Below, piece by piece: positions 7,294-15,761 of a stretch of 64,000 nt of DNA. Below the pieces are notes generated by a model that searched no databases, was not told where the DNA came from, and saw only the letters and a list, made by a program, of their open reading frames with translations. A program made the position numbers and the translations under genes. Positions within the stretch are counted from its first letter, which is position 1; every line of letters starts with the position of its first letter. This DNA comes from Actinokineospora baliensis. Its GTDB lineage: Bacteria > Actinomycetota > Actinomycetes > Mycobacteriales > Pseudonocardiaceae. Location of the stretch: NCBI RefSeq assembly GCF_016907695.1, contig NZ_JAFBCK010000001.1, positions 2,046,001-2,110,000 of the forward strand, given 5' to 3'.

Positions 7294-8988
7294 GGCGGCG
7301 GCGAACGCGGCCGCGGTCGGGTGGGCGACCAGGTCGGTCATCGAGCACGCCACGCCGAAGGTCTCGTTGACCTGGTTCACCAGCACCGGCACTAGCATGG
7401 AATGCCCGCCAGCGGCGAAGAAGTCCTCATCCACCCCGACGTGCGCGACCCCGAGCACCTGGGCGAACAGCCCGGCCACCCGCTCCTCGTCCGACGCGGC
7501 GGGGGTGCGCTGGACGGGCTGTTCCTCGGGCAACGCGGCCCGGTCCAGTTTGCCGTTGGCCGTGCGGGGCAGGCTTTCCAGCGCCACGCACACCGACGGC
7601 ACCATGTAGCCGGGGAGGAAGTTGGCGACGCGCGAGCGCACATCGGCCCCGTCCAGCGGCGGGGCGACGAAGGCCACCAGCCGGGCCTCACCGTTGTCGT
7701 CCTGCCGCAGCACCACCGCGGCCTCCGCGACGCCGTCGACCCGTTCCAGCGCGACCTCGATCTCGCCGAGTTCGATCCGGTGGCCGCGTACCTTGACCTG
7801 GCGGTCGACCCGGCTCACGAACACCAATTGGCCGTCCGCCTGCTCGCGGACCAGGTCGCCGGTGCGGTACATCCGGGTCCCGGCCGGGCCGAAGGGGGAG
7901 GCGACGAACCGCTCAGCCGTGCGCCCGGGCATTCCGGCGTAGCCGTGGGCGACCCCGTCGCCCGCGATGTAGAGCTCCCCGACGGTGCCGCGCTCGACCG
8001 GCCGCAACCGCTCGTCCAAGATGTGCAGCCGCGTGTTGTCCACCGGGCGACCGATCGGCGCGGGGCGGTGGTCGGACACCTCGGCGCTGGTCGACCACAC
8101 CGCGGTCTCCGTCGGCCCGTACAGGTTGACCACGCTCGCGGCCAGCGATCGCAGGCGATCCGCCAGCCGGTCGGACAGCGGCTCCGCGCCGGTGAAAGCG
8201 CGGAGGCCGCGGACACTGTCCGGTCCGGCCGGTTCGTGCGCGAGCAACGCCCGCCACAACGTGGGTGTCGCGTGCAGGATCGTCGCGCCCGAGTCCACGA
8301 GCAGCGCCGAAAGGGCCGCCGGGTCCCGCGTGGTCTCCGGTTCGGCGAGCACGACCGTGGCGCCGAAGGTCAGCGGGACGAACAGTTCGACCACGGCGAT
8401 GTCGAAGGAAACGGTGGTGACGGCCACCAGGCGGTCGTCTGGGCGCATCGGCATGAGCGCGCGCATGGACTCGATCAGGTTGACCAAGGCGCGCCGGGGG
8501 ACGACGACACCCTTGGGCACTCCCGTCGACCCCGAGGTGTAGATCGTGTACGCCGCGAGCTCGCCGTCGAGGTCCGGTTCCGCCGTCTCCCCGGGGTCTT
8601 CCCCGGTAGCGCCGAGATCGACGACGATCCGCGCGACGCCCCCGTACTCCGGCCCGGTGTCCGTGGTGAGCAGCACGCTCGCCTGGGAGTCCCGAACCAT
8701 GTAGTCGATCCGCTCGGCGGGAAACCCGGGATCCAGCGGTACGTAGGTGGCCCCCACCCGCAACGCCGCCAGCAGTCCGACCACCAGCCCGATCGACCGC
8801 GGCAAACACACCGCCACAACGGTGCCCGGCCCGACCCCGCTCTCCCGCAGCCGCCCGGCCAGCGCCCGAACCCGCCCGTTCAGCTCGCCATAGGAGAGCC
8901 GCTCGCCCCCGCACACCACAGCGGTGCCCTCTGGCGCCACATCACCCCGCGTGACCCCCACCGCCCACCCAGTCGAGTACACCCGCAT
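7279..8988 (-). CDS. Stand-alone NRPS adenylation-thiolation (A-T) didomain
   Basis: A 569-residue protein. Core motifs are in order: A3 [12 protein letters not shown]4 [10 protein letters not shown]5 [11 protein letters not shown]6 [15 protein letters not shown]7 YRTGDL, A8 [19 protein letters not shown] and A10 NGKLDR. A carrier domain follows with the phosphopantetheine serine S530 in GGHSM. No condensation or thioesterase domain is present. It should activate one amino acid and hold it as a carrier thioester, which oxygenases or other tailoring enzymes of the operon could then modify. A hand-derived specificity code is D-I-V-H-F-G-L-V-W-K, nearest in type to small residue (Gly-like) codes, but confidence in a substrate is low. 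It is transcribed convergently to the operon; ATG at 8988. Confidence 0.9.
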   Translation of the reverse strand: MRVYSTGWAVGVTRGDVAPEGTAVVCGGERLSYGELNGRVRALAGRLRESGVGPGTVVAVCLPRSIGLVVGLLAALRVGATYVPLDPGFPAERIDYMVRDSQASVLLTTDTGPEYGGVARIVVDLGATGEDPGETAEPDLDGELAAYTIYTSGSTGVPKGVVVPRRALVNLIESMRALMPMRPDDRLVAVTTVSFDIAVVELFVPLTFGATVVLAEPETTRDPAALSALLVDSGATILHATPTLWRALLAHEPAGPDSVRGLRAFTGAEPLSDRLADRLRSLAASVVNLYGPTETAVWSTSAEVSDHRPAPIGRPVDNTRLHILDERLRPVERGTVGELYIAGDGVAHGYAGMPGRTAERFVASPFGPAGTRMYRTGDLVREQADGQLVFVSRVDRQVKVRGHRIELGEIEVALERVDGVAEAAVVLRQDDNGEARLVAFVAPPLDGADVRSRVANFLPGYMVPSVCVALESLPRTANGKLDRAALPEEQPVQRTPAASDEERVAGLFAQVLGVAHVGVDEDFFAAGGHSMLVPVLVNQVNETFGVACSMTDLVAHPTAAAFAAAVVSE

Positions 8989-9193
8989 CCGCCCCCAGAT
9001 CGCGTAGTCCTCTAACCCCAGTTGAGCTCACGCCACGTAACCGCGCAAACCCCCTTTCACCCTACCCACACCCCCCAACCCCGCAACCCCAACCCGCACT
9101 CCCAAGTGGACAGTCCCACCCCGCCGTCGACTCCGGCAACGCCGGTTCCGTGCGGGCGCCCGCCGAGGTGCGCATGCCGCGGATGCTGGTGAG

Positions 9194-9775
9194 ATGGGGG
9201 ACATGACGGAACCGGACCTGGTCGTGAACCGGCACACCCTCGAGGACGTGCTCGCGCAGCTGGTGGACGAGAAGCCGGGGTTTCCCCCGCACCAGGCCGA
9301 GGCCGTTCGGGAGGACGCGGCCGCCGGTGAGCCGGAGATCGCGTTCGACTGGCTGGTTTCCTGGCTCATCGACGAGTACGTGCCGCTGGCGCCCTCGTAC
9401 TTCCGGCGGTTGGAAGCCGTCGCGAACTACCTCGGCGACAAGCGCAGCTGGTACTCCGTGGCCTGCCTGCGCGACCAGGTCCAGTGGGACGGCCCACCAC
9501 CGGAGCAGGCTGACCCACCGCTGAACGCCACCACCGCCCCGCGGGTCGTGCTGAGTCTGATCGCGGAGTGCCAGGAACTAGAGGGTGGGGCGCGGCGGGA
9601 TGCCCTCGAAGCCGTCGACGCCGGTGATCCGCGGGCGGGCTTGCAGGAACTGGTCACCTGGATCGAGGTGTTCGAGACCCCGACAACCCCGTGGTTCCTG
9701 CGCAACGCCACCCGAGTAGCCGAGTTCTACCACGACAACCCCCTATCCCAACGGCTAGACGCCCTACCCCACTAG
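9194..9775 (+). CDS. Hypothetical protein with internal duplication
   Basis: A 193-residue acidic helical protein of unknown function. The two halves (about 15-85 and 110-185) look like diverged copies: each has a helix ending L-x-x-E/D, then GDPxxGLxxLVTWI-like or EPEIAFDWLVSWL-like segments, a Tyr/Phe-Leu-Arg helix (SYFRRLEAVANYL versus WFLRNATRVAEFY) and an Asp. This layout is reminiscent of small immunity-type helical repeat proteins, but no family can be named confidently. ATG at 9194; an in-frame ATG at 9203 is an alternative. It stands alone between the A-T gene and the tRNA-Arg gene. Confidence 0.75.
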   Translation: MGDMTEPDLVVNRHTLEDVLAQLVDEKPGFPPHQAEAVREDAAAGEPEIAFDWLVSWLIDEYVPLAPSYFRRLEAVANYLGDKRSWYSVACLRDQVQWDGPPPEQADPPLNATTAPRVVLSLIAECQELEGGARRDALEAVDAGDPRAGLQELVTWIEVFETPTTPWFLRNATRVAEFYHDNPLSQRLDALPH

Positions 9776-9813
9776 GGGCAGCCTCGAACAGCATCCACAC
9801 GCGCCCCACCCGG

Positions 9814-9931
9814 CCACCACCCGGGTGTCCGGGGCGAAGCCTCCCGGGTTGGCCTGCGGCACCCACCCACCCAGCCACCACGTGGGGTCCGGGGGCGAAG
9901 CCCGCCGGGCGGGTCTGGGGTTGCACCCCAG
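9814..9931. repeat. Two imperfect tandem ~61-bp units containing GC-rich hairpins
   Basis: Two units begin with CCACCAC at 9814 and 9875 (61-bp period) and share GGGTCCGGGG-CGAAGCC. The end of the second unit is the hairpin CTGGGGT-TGC-ACCCCAG (9915-9931). The repeats lie downstream of the minus-strand tRNA-Arg gene and could terminate its transcript. Confidence 0.55.
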
Positions 9932-9989
9932 AAGAAATGACGAGCTCCCCGGTCCGCGCGTTCCGCGGACACAGTTCACCCAGAGCGAG

Positions 9990-10062
9990 TGCCCCCGGCA
10001 GGATTCGAACCTGCGACGCACGGTTTAGGAAACCGATGCTCTATCCCCTGAGCTACGAGGGC
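9990..10062 (-). tRNA. tRNA-Arg (anticodon CCT)
   Basis: The reverse complement folds as a full cloverleaf: acceptor GCCCTCG pairs with CGGGGGC (one G-U), D-arm GCTC/GAGC, anticodon loop TTCCTAA giving CCU for AGG codons, T-loop TTCGAAT with stem GCAGG/CCTGC, discriminator A. Total 73 nt, CCA not encoded. Confidence 0.95.
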
Positions 10063-10233
10063 CAGCCTCCGACACCTTACCGGGGGGCTACTCGCGGACC
10101 AGGCCGGGGTCGTCCTGCGGGGGGACGTGGGTGGAGGGGGTGGGGTGGTCCACTAGGGGCGATACCGGATGTCGGTCCGCTTGTGGGTTGGGCAGGATAC
10201 CCCTGGTACGGGCCGTGGGAGAGGGGAGTCGGG

Positions 10234-11145
10234 GTGGCTGAGCGGCGGTTGGAGATCGACGGGGTCTCCAAGCGGTACGGGGACGTCGTGGCGTTGCGGG
10301 AGATGACGTTCGCGGTGGGGGCCGGGGAGTTGTTCGGGTTCGTCGGGTCGAACGGGGCCGGGAAGACGACGACGATGCGGATCGCGTTGGGGGTGTTGGC
10401 GGCCGATGCCGGGGTGGTGCGGTGGGCGGGGGAGCCGATCACGCTGGAGACGCGCAGGCACATCGGGTACATGCCGGAGGAGCGGGGGCTGTACCCGAAG
10501 ATGAAGGTGGGCGAGCAGTTGGTCTACCTGGCCAGGTTGCACGGGCTGTCGACCGAGCGGGCGCGCCGGTCGGTGGAGGAGTGGACGGAGCGGTTGGGGG
10601 TGGCCGCTCGGCGCGACGACGAGGTGCAGAAGTTGAGCCTGGGCAACCAGCAGCGCGTGCAGTTGGCCGCCGCGCTGGTGCACGACCCGTCGATCCTGGT
10701 GCTGGACGAGCCGTTCTCCGGGTTGGACCCGGTCGCGGTGGACGTGATGAGCGGGGTGCTGCAGGACAAGGCGGCCGAGGGGGTGCCGGTGGTGTTCTCC
10801 AGCCACCAGTTGGACCTGGTCGAGCGGCTGTGCCACCGGGTTGGGATTGTCCGGAATGGACAGATGGTGGCGTGTGACACGGTCGAGGCGCTGCGCGCGG
10901 GCGGGACCGTCCACTTGGTCGTCGACGCGCCGCGGGCCCCCAAGACCTGGGCCGACGGGCTGACCGGGGTGACCGTCGCCGAGCACGTGGGCACCCAGAC
11001 CGTGCTGGAGTTGGGCCCCGGTGCCGATGACCAGGCCGTGCTGCGGGCCGCGCTGGCGACCGGGCCGGTCACCGAGTTCTCCAGGCGCAGGCAGTCGCTG
11101 ACCGAGCTGTTCCGCAACGTCGTGTCCGAGGAGGTGGCGGCGTGA
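10234..11145 (+). CDS. ABC transporter ATP-binding protein (NatA/ABC-2 type)
   Basis: A 303-residue nucleotide-binding subunit. Walker A is GSNGAGKTT, the signature LSLGNQQ, Walker B ILVLDEPFSGLD, and the switch His is in SSHQLD. The GGNQQ-type signature and the C-terminal extension after the ATPase core (about 215-303) are typical of NatA/drug-export ABC-2 systems. The GTG at 10234 follows a GAGAGGGGA stretch. Its stop overlaps the permease start (GTGA at 11142), so the two form one transporter; a Na+ or drug export role is family-level inference. Confidence 0.9.
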   Translation: MAERRLEIDGVSKRYGDVVALREMTFAVGAGELFGFVGSNGAGKTTTMRIALGVLAADAGVVRWAGEPITLETRRHIGYMPEERGLYPKMKVGEQLVYLARLHGLSTERARRSVEEWTERLGVAARRDDEVQKLSLGNQQRVQLAAALVHDPSILVLDEPFSGLDPVAVDVMSGVLQDKAAEGVPVVFSSHQLDLVERLCHRVGIVRNGQMVACDTVEALRAGGTVHLVVDAPRAPKTWADGLTGVTVAEHVGTQTVLELGPGADDQAVLRAALATGPVTEFSRRRQSLTELFRNVVSEEVAA

Positions 11146-12347
11146 GCGCGCTGCCCGATGTCCGCGTCGGCAACTGGGAGGCCGTTGGCCTCGTCGCGGG
11201 CCGTGAGATCAACACCCGGTTGCGCTCGAAGGCCTTCATCATCACCACCGCGACCACGCTGGTGCTGCTGATCGGCTTCTCGCTGGTGATGAAGTTCCTG
11301 GCGGGCGGCTCGGACGCGACCGTGGGCGTGTCCGGCGGTTCGGTGGCCCTGGAGGCCCCGCTCAAGGCGACCGCGAGCTCGATCGGCCAGACCATCGACA
11401 CCCGCCAGGTCGACGAGGCGGCGGGCCGGGCGCAGGTGGATTCCGGCGAACTGGACGCGCTGCTGGTCGGCGACGGCACCAAGATCGTCGTGGTGGTGAA
11501 GAAGGAGATCGACGAGAAGCTGCGCACCGCGCTCGACGTGCTGGCCGGTCAGCTCGCGCTCAACCAGGAGATCCGCGACCTCGGTGGCGATCCCGCCGCG
11601 GTCAGCGAGCAGGTCGCCGGGGCGAAGGCCGAGGTCAAGCCGATGGAGCCGCCGTTCGACTACAACGGCCAGCAGCTGGTGATCGGCATGATCGCCGGGA
11701 TCCTGATCTACATGTCGCTGCTGATCAACGGGCAGTCGGTGGCGCAGGGCGTGGTCGAGGAGAAGTCGAGCCGGGTGGTGGAGCTGCTGCTGGCCACGAT
11801 CCGGCCCTGGCAGCTGATGCTGGGCAAGGTGGTCGGCATCGGCACGGTCGGCCTGGTGCAGATGGCGGTGATCGGTGGCGGCGGGATAGCCGCGGGCTTG
11901 GCGACCGGGGTGTTGACCATCTCGGTGTCGACGGCGATCGGGACGGCCGTCTGGCTGGTCGTGTGGTTCTTGCTCGGGTTCTTCGCCTACTCGCTGGTCT
12001 TCGCCGCGCTCGGTGCGCTCGTCTCGCGGCAGGAGGACATCGGTGGGGTGATCACGCCGCCGCTGATGTTCGTGATCCTGGGGTACGTGCTCGGCATCTC
12101 CATCCTGCCGTCGGACCCGGGGAACCGGTTGGTCGAGATCTTGTCGATGGTCCCGCTGTTCGCGCCCACGCTGATGCCGATGCGCTTGGCGATGGGTGGC
12201 GTTCCGTTCTGGGAGGCGGGACTCGCCGTGGTGCTCGTGCTGGCTCTCATCCCCGGTTTGGTGTGGTTGTCGGGGCGGATCTACCGCAACGCGGTTACCC
12301 GTAGTGGCGCCAAGGTGAAGCTGCGCGACGCCCTTCGTGCTTCCTGA
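11142..12347 (+). CDS. ABC-2 type transporter permease (NatB/YhaP-like)
   Basis: A 401-residue membrane subunit. One transmembrane helix lies near residues 32-53, a large extracytoplasmic domain spans about 55-180, then five or so membrane helices follow (for example LVIGMIAGILIYMSLLI, AVWLVVWFLLGFFAYSLV). EEKSSRVVELLLATIRPWQLMLGK is the conserved cytosolic loop of NatB/YhaP permeases. It pairs with the ATPase encoded immediately upstream and is followed by a strong terminator, so this is a two-gene operon. Confidence 0.88.
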   Translation: MSALPDVRVGNWEAVGLVAGREINTRLRSKAFIITTATTLVLLIGFSLVMKFLAGGSDATVGVSGGSVALEAPLKATASSIGQTIDTRQVDEAAGRAQVDSGELDALLVGDGTKIVVVVKKEIDEKLRTALDVLAGQLALNQEIRDLGGDPAAVSEQVAGAKAEVKPMEPPFDYNGQQLVIGMIAGILIYMSLLINGQSVAQGVVEEKSSRVVELLLATIRPWQLMLGKVVGIGTVGLVQMAVIGGGGIAAGLATGVLTISVSTAIGTAVWLVVWFLLGFFAYSLVFAALGALVSRQEDIGGVITPPLMFVILGYVLGISILPSDPGNRLVEILSMVPLFAPTLMPMRLAMGGVPFWEAGLAVVLVLALIPGLVWLSGRIYRNAVTRSGAKVKLRDALRAS

Positions 12348-12353
12348 CCCCCG

Positions 12354-12390
12354 ACAAGGTGGGGTCCTCAGGCTGAGGACCCCACCTTGT
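12354..12390 (+). terminator. Perfect 17-bp stem-loop after the ABC operon
   Basis: Arms 12354-12370 and 12374-12390 are exact reverse complements separated by a 3-nt GGC loop. It lies 7 bp after the permease stop and upstream of the next gene's promoter, so it is a convincing intrinsic-type terminator. Confidence 0.9.
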
Positions 12391-12420
12391 GACGTCGCGT
12401 CACCCGACTGAGGGTACGAT
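12389..12420 (+). promoter_or_regulatory. Promoter with palindrome upstream of the NarL-type regulator
   Basis: A -10 like TACGAT lies at 12415-12420. The dyad GTGACG-TCG-CGTCAC (12389-12403) covers the -35 position, so a regulator bound there could control transcription. The start codon is at 12475 behind GGGAGG. The element is inferred from sequence alone. Confidence 0.45.
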
Positions 12421-12474
12421 CTCACGGCATGCACCGATACTTGGTGATGGAGTGACGCCAGTCGGGAGGCGCAT

Positions 12475-13122
12475 GTGATCAAAGTGCTCATCGCGGACGA
12501 CGAGGACCTGGTCCGGTCGGGTCTGCGGACCATTCTGTCCAGCGCGGGCGACATCGAGGTCGTCGCCGAGTGCGACGACGGTGTGCACGTGGCTGATCTG
12601 GCCCGACTGCACCGGCCCGCCGTGGCCTTGCTCGACATCCGGATGAACACCTGCGATGGCATCGACGCCCTGCGCGCGCTGATGGCGCTACCCGAGCCTC
12701 CCGCCGTCTCCATGCTCACCACCTTCGATGTGGACGAGTACGTTCGCGAGGCACTACGCCTTGGCGCCAACGGTTTCCTCCTTAAGGACACCGAGCCCGT
12801 GCACCTCATCAAGGCTGTTCGCGACCTCGCCGCCGGTGGCGCTGTCCTGGACCCCAAGGTCGCCGCGCGTGTTGTCACTACTGTCGCCGACGGCGCGCGT
12901 GCCGCCGAGCCCGCGCAGAGGCTCTTGTCGATGCTGTCCGACCGTGAGCTGGAAGTCGTCAGCCTCGTCGGCCACGGGCTGTCCAACGCCGAGATCGGCC
13001 AGCAGTTGCACCTGTCGGAGGCGACCGTCAAGGGTTACGTCTCCGCGGTGCTCGGCAAGATCGGGGCCGTCAACCGCGTGCAAGCCGCTCTTGTCGCCTA
13101 CCGGGGCGGCTTGATCGCGTAG
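12475..13122 (+). CDS. NarL/LuxR-family response regulator (orphan)
   Basis: A 215-residue regulator: receiver domain 1-120 with phospho-acceptor D54 (ALLDIRM), acidic pair D8-D9, conserved T near 80 (LTTF) and K near 102 (LLKD). The C-terminal LuxR-type helix-turn-helix is at about 147-205 (LSDRELEVVSLVGHGLSNAEIGQQL). No histidine kinase gene is adjacent, so the partner is elsewhere. The GTG start has GGGAGG 7 bp upstream. The 3' end overlaps the convergent diguanylate cyclase gene by 25 bp. Confidence 0.9.
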   Translation: MIKVLIADDEDLVRSGLRTILSSAGDIEVVAECDDGVHVADLARLHRPAVALLDIRMNTCDGIDALRALMALPEPPAVSMLTTFDVDEYVREALRLGANGFLLKDTEPVHLIKAVRDLAAGGAVLDPKVAARVVTTVADGARAAEPAQRLLSMLSDRELEVVSLVGHGLSNAEIGQQLHLSEATVKGYVSAVLGKIGAVNRVQAALVAYRGGLIA

Positions 13123-14630
13123 TCCTCGGCCGGGGTGTAGACCTCGACCCGGTTGCGGCCGTGCCGCTTCGCGCGATAGAGCGCGATGTCGGCGTTGGCG
13201 AAGAGTCGGTCGAGGGTGTCGTGGCCGGTGGCGACGCCAACGCTGACCGTGGGGCGCTGCGTCGCGCCGAGCACCGCGGTCCAGTCGTGCCGGTCGACCG
13301 CGAACCGGATCCGCTCGGCCACGGCCACTCCCACCGGGCTGGTGCGCCCCTCGGAGTGGTCGGTCACCGCGTCGGTCAGCAGGACGACGAACTCGTCGCC
13401 CGCCCAACGCGCGATCAGGTCGCCTACGCGGCACTCGGTCCGCAGGAGCTGCGCGACCTCGCGTAGTGCGGCGTCACCCGTCGCGTGCCCGGCGGCATCG
13501 TTGACGCTCTTGAACCAGTCGACGTCGATCAGCACGAGCCACGGGATCCGTCCTGCGGCTGTTGCCCGGTCCAAGATGCCTTGCGCGGAGCGTTCAAGCC
13601 CCAAGCGGTTCGACAGGCCGGTCAACGGGTCACGCGTTGCGAGCTCTTGTGCCGCTGTCGCCAGACGTTGTGCGCGGATAGCCAACCGGCGTTGTTCTAG
13701 AGCCTGGCCGAGTCCTTCTTGCAGCATCTCCATTGCCATGCGCCGCGCCGAGATGTTGCGCCGCAATGCCTCGGCCTCGCCTATAGGGTCGCCGTTCTCG
13801 TGGCAGATGTCGGCCAGGTCCTGGGAGTACCGCTGCAGCAGCGACGCGTCGTTGATCCGCTCGGCCTCGTCGACCGCGATCCGGCCGAACCCGCTCGCCT
13901 GGTCGAGGCGGCCCTGCCTGCGCCGGATCATCGACAAGACCCAGTTGCCCACCGACCGCGCCCACCGGTTGTCCTGCCGCGCGGCGAGGGTGAGGGCGTC
14001 GTTCGCGGTCTTCTCCGCGCGGGCGAGCTCACCGATCCCGGCCAGGGCGGCTCCGTACGCGGCGAGCAGCGACAGGTGGATCCGCCCCTCCGCGACCAGC
14101 GTCAGGCCCTCCTCGAACAGCGGGATGGCCTCCCGGAAGGTCGACTCGGCCAGCTCCGGCGGGAGCTCGCAGGCCCGGAAGTTCAGCGTGCCCGCCAGGC
14201 CCTGCAGGCAGTGCGCCAAGATCTCCCGATCTTCACCGGTTCGGGCGACCTCGACCGCCACCCGGGAGATGTCCAGCGACGCCCGCCGGTGGCCGATGCC
14301 GTCCAGCAGGTACCCCAGCCGCCCCAGGGTGTCCGCGGCGTGCGACCCGGTCGGGGTCTCCGCGTCGATGTCGCTCCAGCCCTCGGCGGCCAGTTCCAGC
14401 GCCAGCGGGATCCGCTTGAGCCGCCACGCCGCGACCGCGCGCCTGGTGAGGATGGCCGCCCTGGCCCACGGGTCCAGGTCCGGCGGGACCTTGGCCAGCA
14501 ACTGGTCGAACAGCGAGTTCGCCTCGTTCGCCCGACCCGCGTCGATGAGCAGGCGGACCTCCTGGTCCGCCAGCAACGCCTCGGTTGCGCCTTGGTCGTC
14601 GTGCCCCACACCGTCCTCGACTTGTCTCAT
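13098..14630 (-). CDS. TPR-like sensor with C-terminal GGDEF diguanylate cyclase domain
   Basis: A 510-residue protein from the ATG at 14630 (an in-frame TTG at 14672 would add 14 residues). The first ~330 residues are helical repeats of TPR type (for example GIGELARAEKTANDALTLA), likely a ligand- or protein-sensing module with no membrane segment. The C-terminal ~165 residues are a GGDEF domain: RDPLTGLSNRLG, DVDWFKSVND, and the active-site loop is AGDEF rather than GGDEF, a variant seen in active enzymes. An RxxD inhibitory site (RVGD) sits five residues before it. It should make c-di-GMP under product inhibition. It converges on, and overlaps, the NarL-type regulator gene. Confidence 0.88.
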   Translation of the reverse strand: MRQVEDGVGHDDQGATEALLADQEVRLLIDAGRANEANSLFDQLLAKVPPDLDPWARAAILTRRAVAAWRLKRIPLALELAAEGWSDIDAETPTGSHAADTLGRLGYLLDGIGHRRASLDISRVAVEVARTGEDREILAHCLQGLAGTLNFRACELPPELAESTFREAIPLFEEGLTLVAEGRIHLSLLAAYGAALAGIGELARAEKTANDALTLAARQDNRWARSVGNWVLSMIRRRQGRLDQASGFGRIAVDEAERINDASLLQRYSQDLADICHENGDPIGEAEALRRNISARRMAMEMLQEGLGQALEQRRLAIRAQRLATAAQELATRDPLTGLSNRLGLERSAQGILDRATAAGRIPWLVLIDVDWFKSVNDAAGHATGDAALREVAQLLRTECRVGDLIARWAGDEFVVLLTDAVTDHSEGRTSPVGVAVAERIRFAVDRHDWTAVLGATQRPTVSVGVATGHDTLDRLFANADIALYRAKRHGRNRVEVYTPAEDYAIKPPR

Positions 14631-14748
14631 CGAACGGCGGCCCGTTCGTGGCCTGCGACACAGTTCTGGCAAGGCTACAAGCCCGGTGCGGACTTGCCCG
14701 ATCGGAGTACGGGGGTGTGCCGGATCGGCGGTGACGAGCCGTTTCCGC

Positions 14749-15396
14749 TCACAGCTGGGTGGTCTCGTCCGGCGATTGCCGCCATTGGGTGAACGGCCGG
14801 TCGAGGGTCCAGCGGCCGTCGGCGTAGGTCAGGATCCGGTGGTCGCAGTGCGGTGGGTTCGACAGCGACTCGAACAGCTCGATGCTCCAGGAGAACATCC
14901 GCCTGCACAGCAGCCGCATCGTCAGCCCGTGCGACACCACGAGCGCGGTGTCCGGGTGGCTCGGGTCGTGCTCCACCCTGGTTTCCAGCTCCGACAGGAA
15001 ACTGGCCACCCGGTCGTCGACGTCCGCCCCGGATTCACCGTGCGCGAGCCGGTAGAAGAAGTGCCCGAACTCGTGTCGCTTCTGCTTCTGCACCTGTTGC
15101 TCCACGGGGTCCTGCAGGTTCCCCCAGTCCTGCTCGCGCAGCCGGGGCTCTTGGACGTGCCGCTCCACAGGTAGGCCTAAGAGCTCGAAGGTGCGCATGG
15201 TGCGCACATAAGGGCTCACGTAGGCGGCGACCGGGTTTCCGGCGAGGAGCGCGCGTAGGCGCTCGCCTTCGGCGCGAGCTTGGGCCTCCCCACGGGTGGT
15301 CAGCGGGAGGGCGTGGTCGGGGATGCGGCAGTAGGCGAGCTCGTCGATGTTGCCCAGGCTCTCGCCGTGCCGCAGCAGGATGATCCGCACACTCAC
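14749..15396 (-). CDS. Histidine phosphatase superfamily protein (phosphoglycerate mutase-like)
   Basis: A 215-residue protein beginning MSVRIILLRHGES from a GTG at 15396; the catalytic RHGE motif is at residues 9-12 and the second histidine lies in VVSHGLTMRLL (near 170). A GTG at 15390 is an alternative start. The family hydrolyses phosphate esters through a phospho-histidine; the substrate cannot be told. It is divergent from the EthD-like gene. Confidence 0.85.
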   Translation of the reverse strand: MSVRIILLRHGESLGNIDELAYCRIPDHALPLTTRGEAQARAEGERLRALLAGNPVAAYVSPYVRTMRTFELLGLPVERHVQEPRLREQDWGNLQDPVEQQVQKQKRHEFGHFFYRLAHGESGADVDDRVASFLSELETRVEHDPSHPDTALVVSHGLTMRLLCRRMFSWSIELFESLSNPPHCDHRILTYADGRWTLDRPFTQWRQSPDETTQL

Positions 15397-15443
15397 TATC
15401 GTGCCCAATGTCCACGCTGGCCGACCTACCCTGGAGCACATCA

Positions 15444-15761
15444 GTGATTAAGTACATCGCCTTGTACCGTCGGCCGGACGAGCCGGAGGACTTCGACGAC
15501 AAGTACTTCAGCAGCCACCTGCCGCTCATCGAGAAGACACCCGGGCTGCTGCGCTGGGAAGTGGCGAAGGTGCGGCGCACGTTCGTGCCCGGCTTCCTCG
15601 GCGACAGCGAGCCCTACCTGGTCGCGGAGATGTACTTCGCGGACGAGGCGGCGCTCAAGGTCGCCCTCAGGTCGCCGGAGTGGCAGGCGGCCGGGGCTAA
15701 CCTGTCGGAGATCGGCGGCCTCGACCTGGTCGCCATGTTCGCCGCGGAGGTGCTCGCGTGA
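15444..15761 (+). CDS. EthD-domain small protein
   Basis: A 105-residue protein starting IKYIALYRRPD from a GTG at 15444; an in-frame ATG at 15408 would add 12 residues. FSSHLPLIEKTPGLLRWEV is the typical EthD/dimeric alpha-beta barrel motif with its conserved His-Pro and Pro-Gly. Such proteins bind or process small hydrophobic molecules (EthD of ETBE degradation, polyketide-cyclase-like enzymes). The stop overlaps the start of the 3-hydroxyacyl-CoA dehydrogenase gene (GTGA), so a shared catabolic role is likely. Confidence 0.8.
   Translation: MIKYIALYRRPDEPEDFDDKYFSSHLPLIEKTPGLLRWEVAKVRRTFVPGFLGDSEPYLVAEMYFADEAALKVALRSPEWQAAGANLSEIGGLDLVAMFAAEVLA

Noticed and set aside
9814..9931. Tandem units near tRNA-Arg considered as a CRISPR or att remnant
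   Set aside because: Only two imperfect units without distinct spacers, and no tRNA-derived direct repeat; hairpin/terminator repeats explain them.
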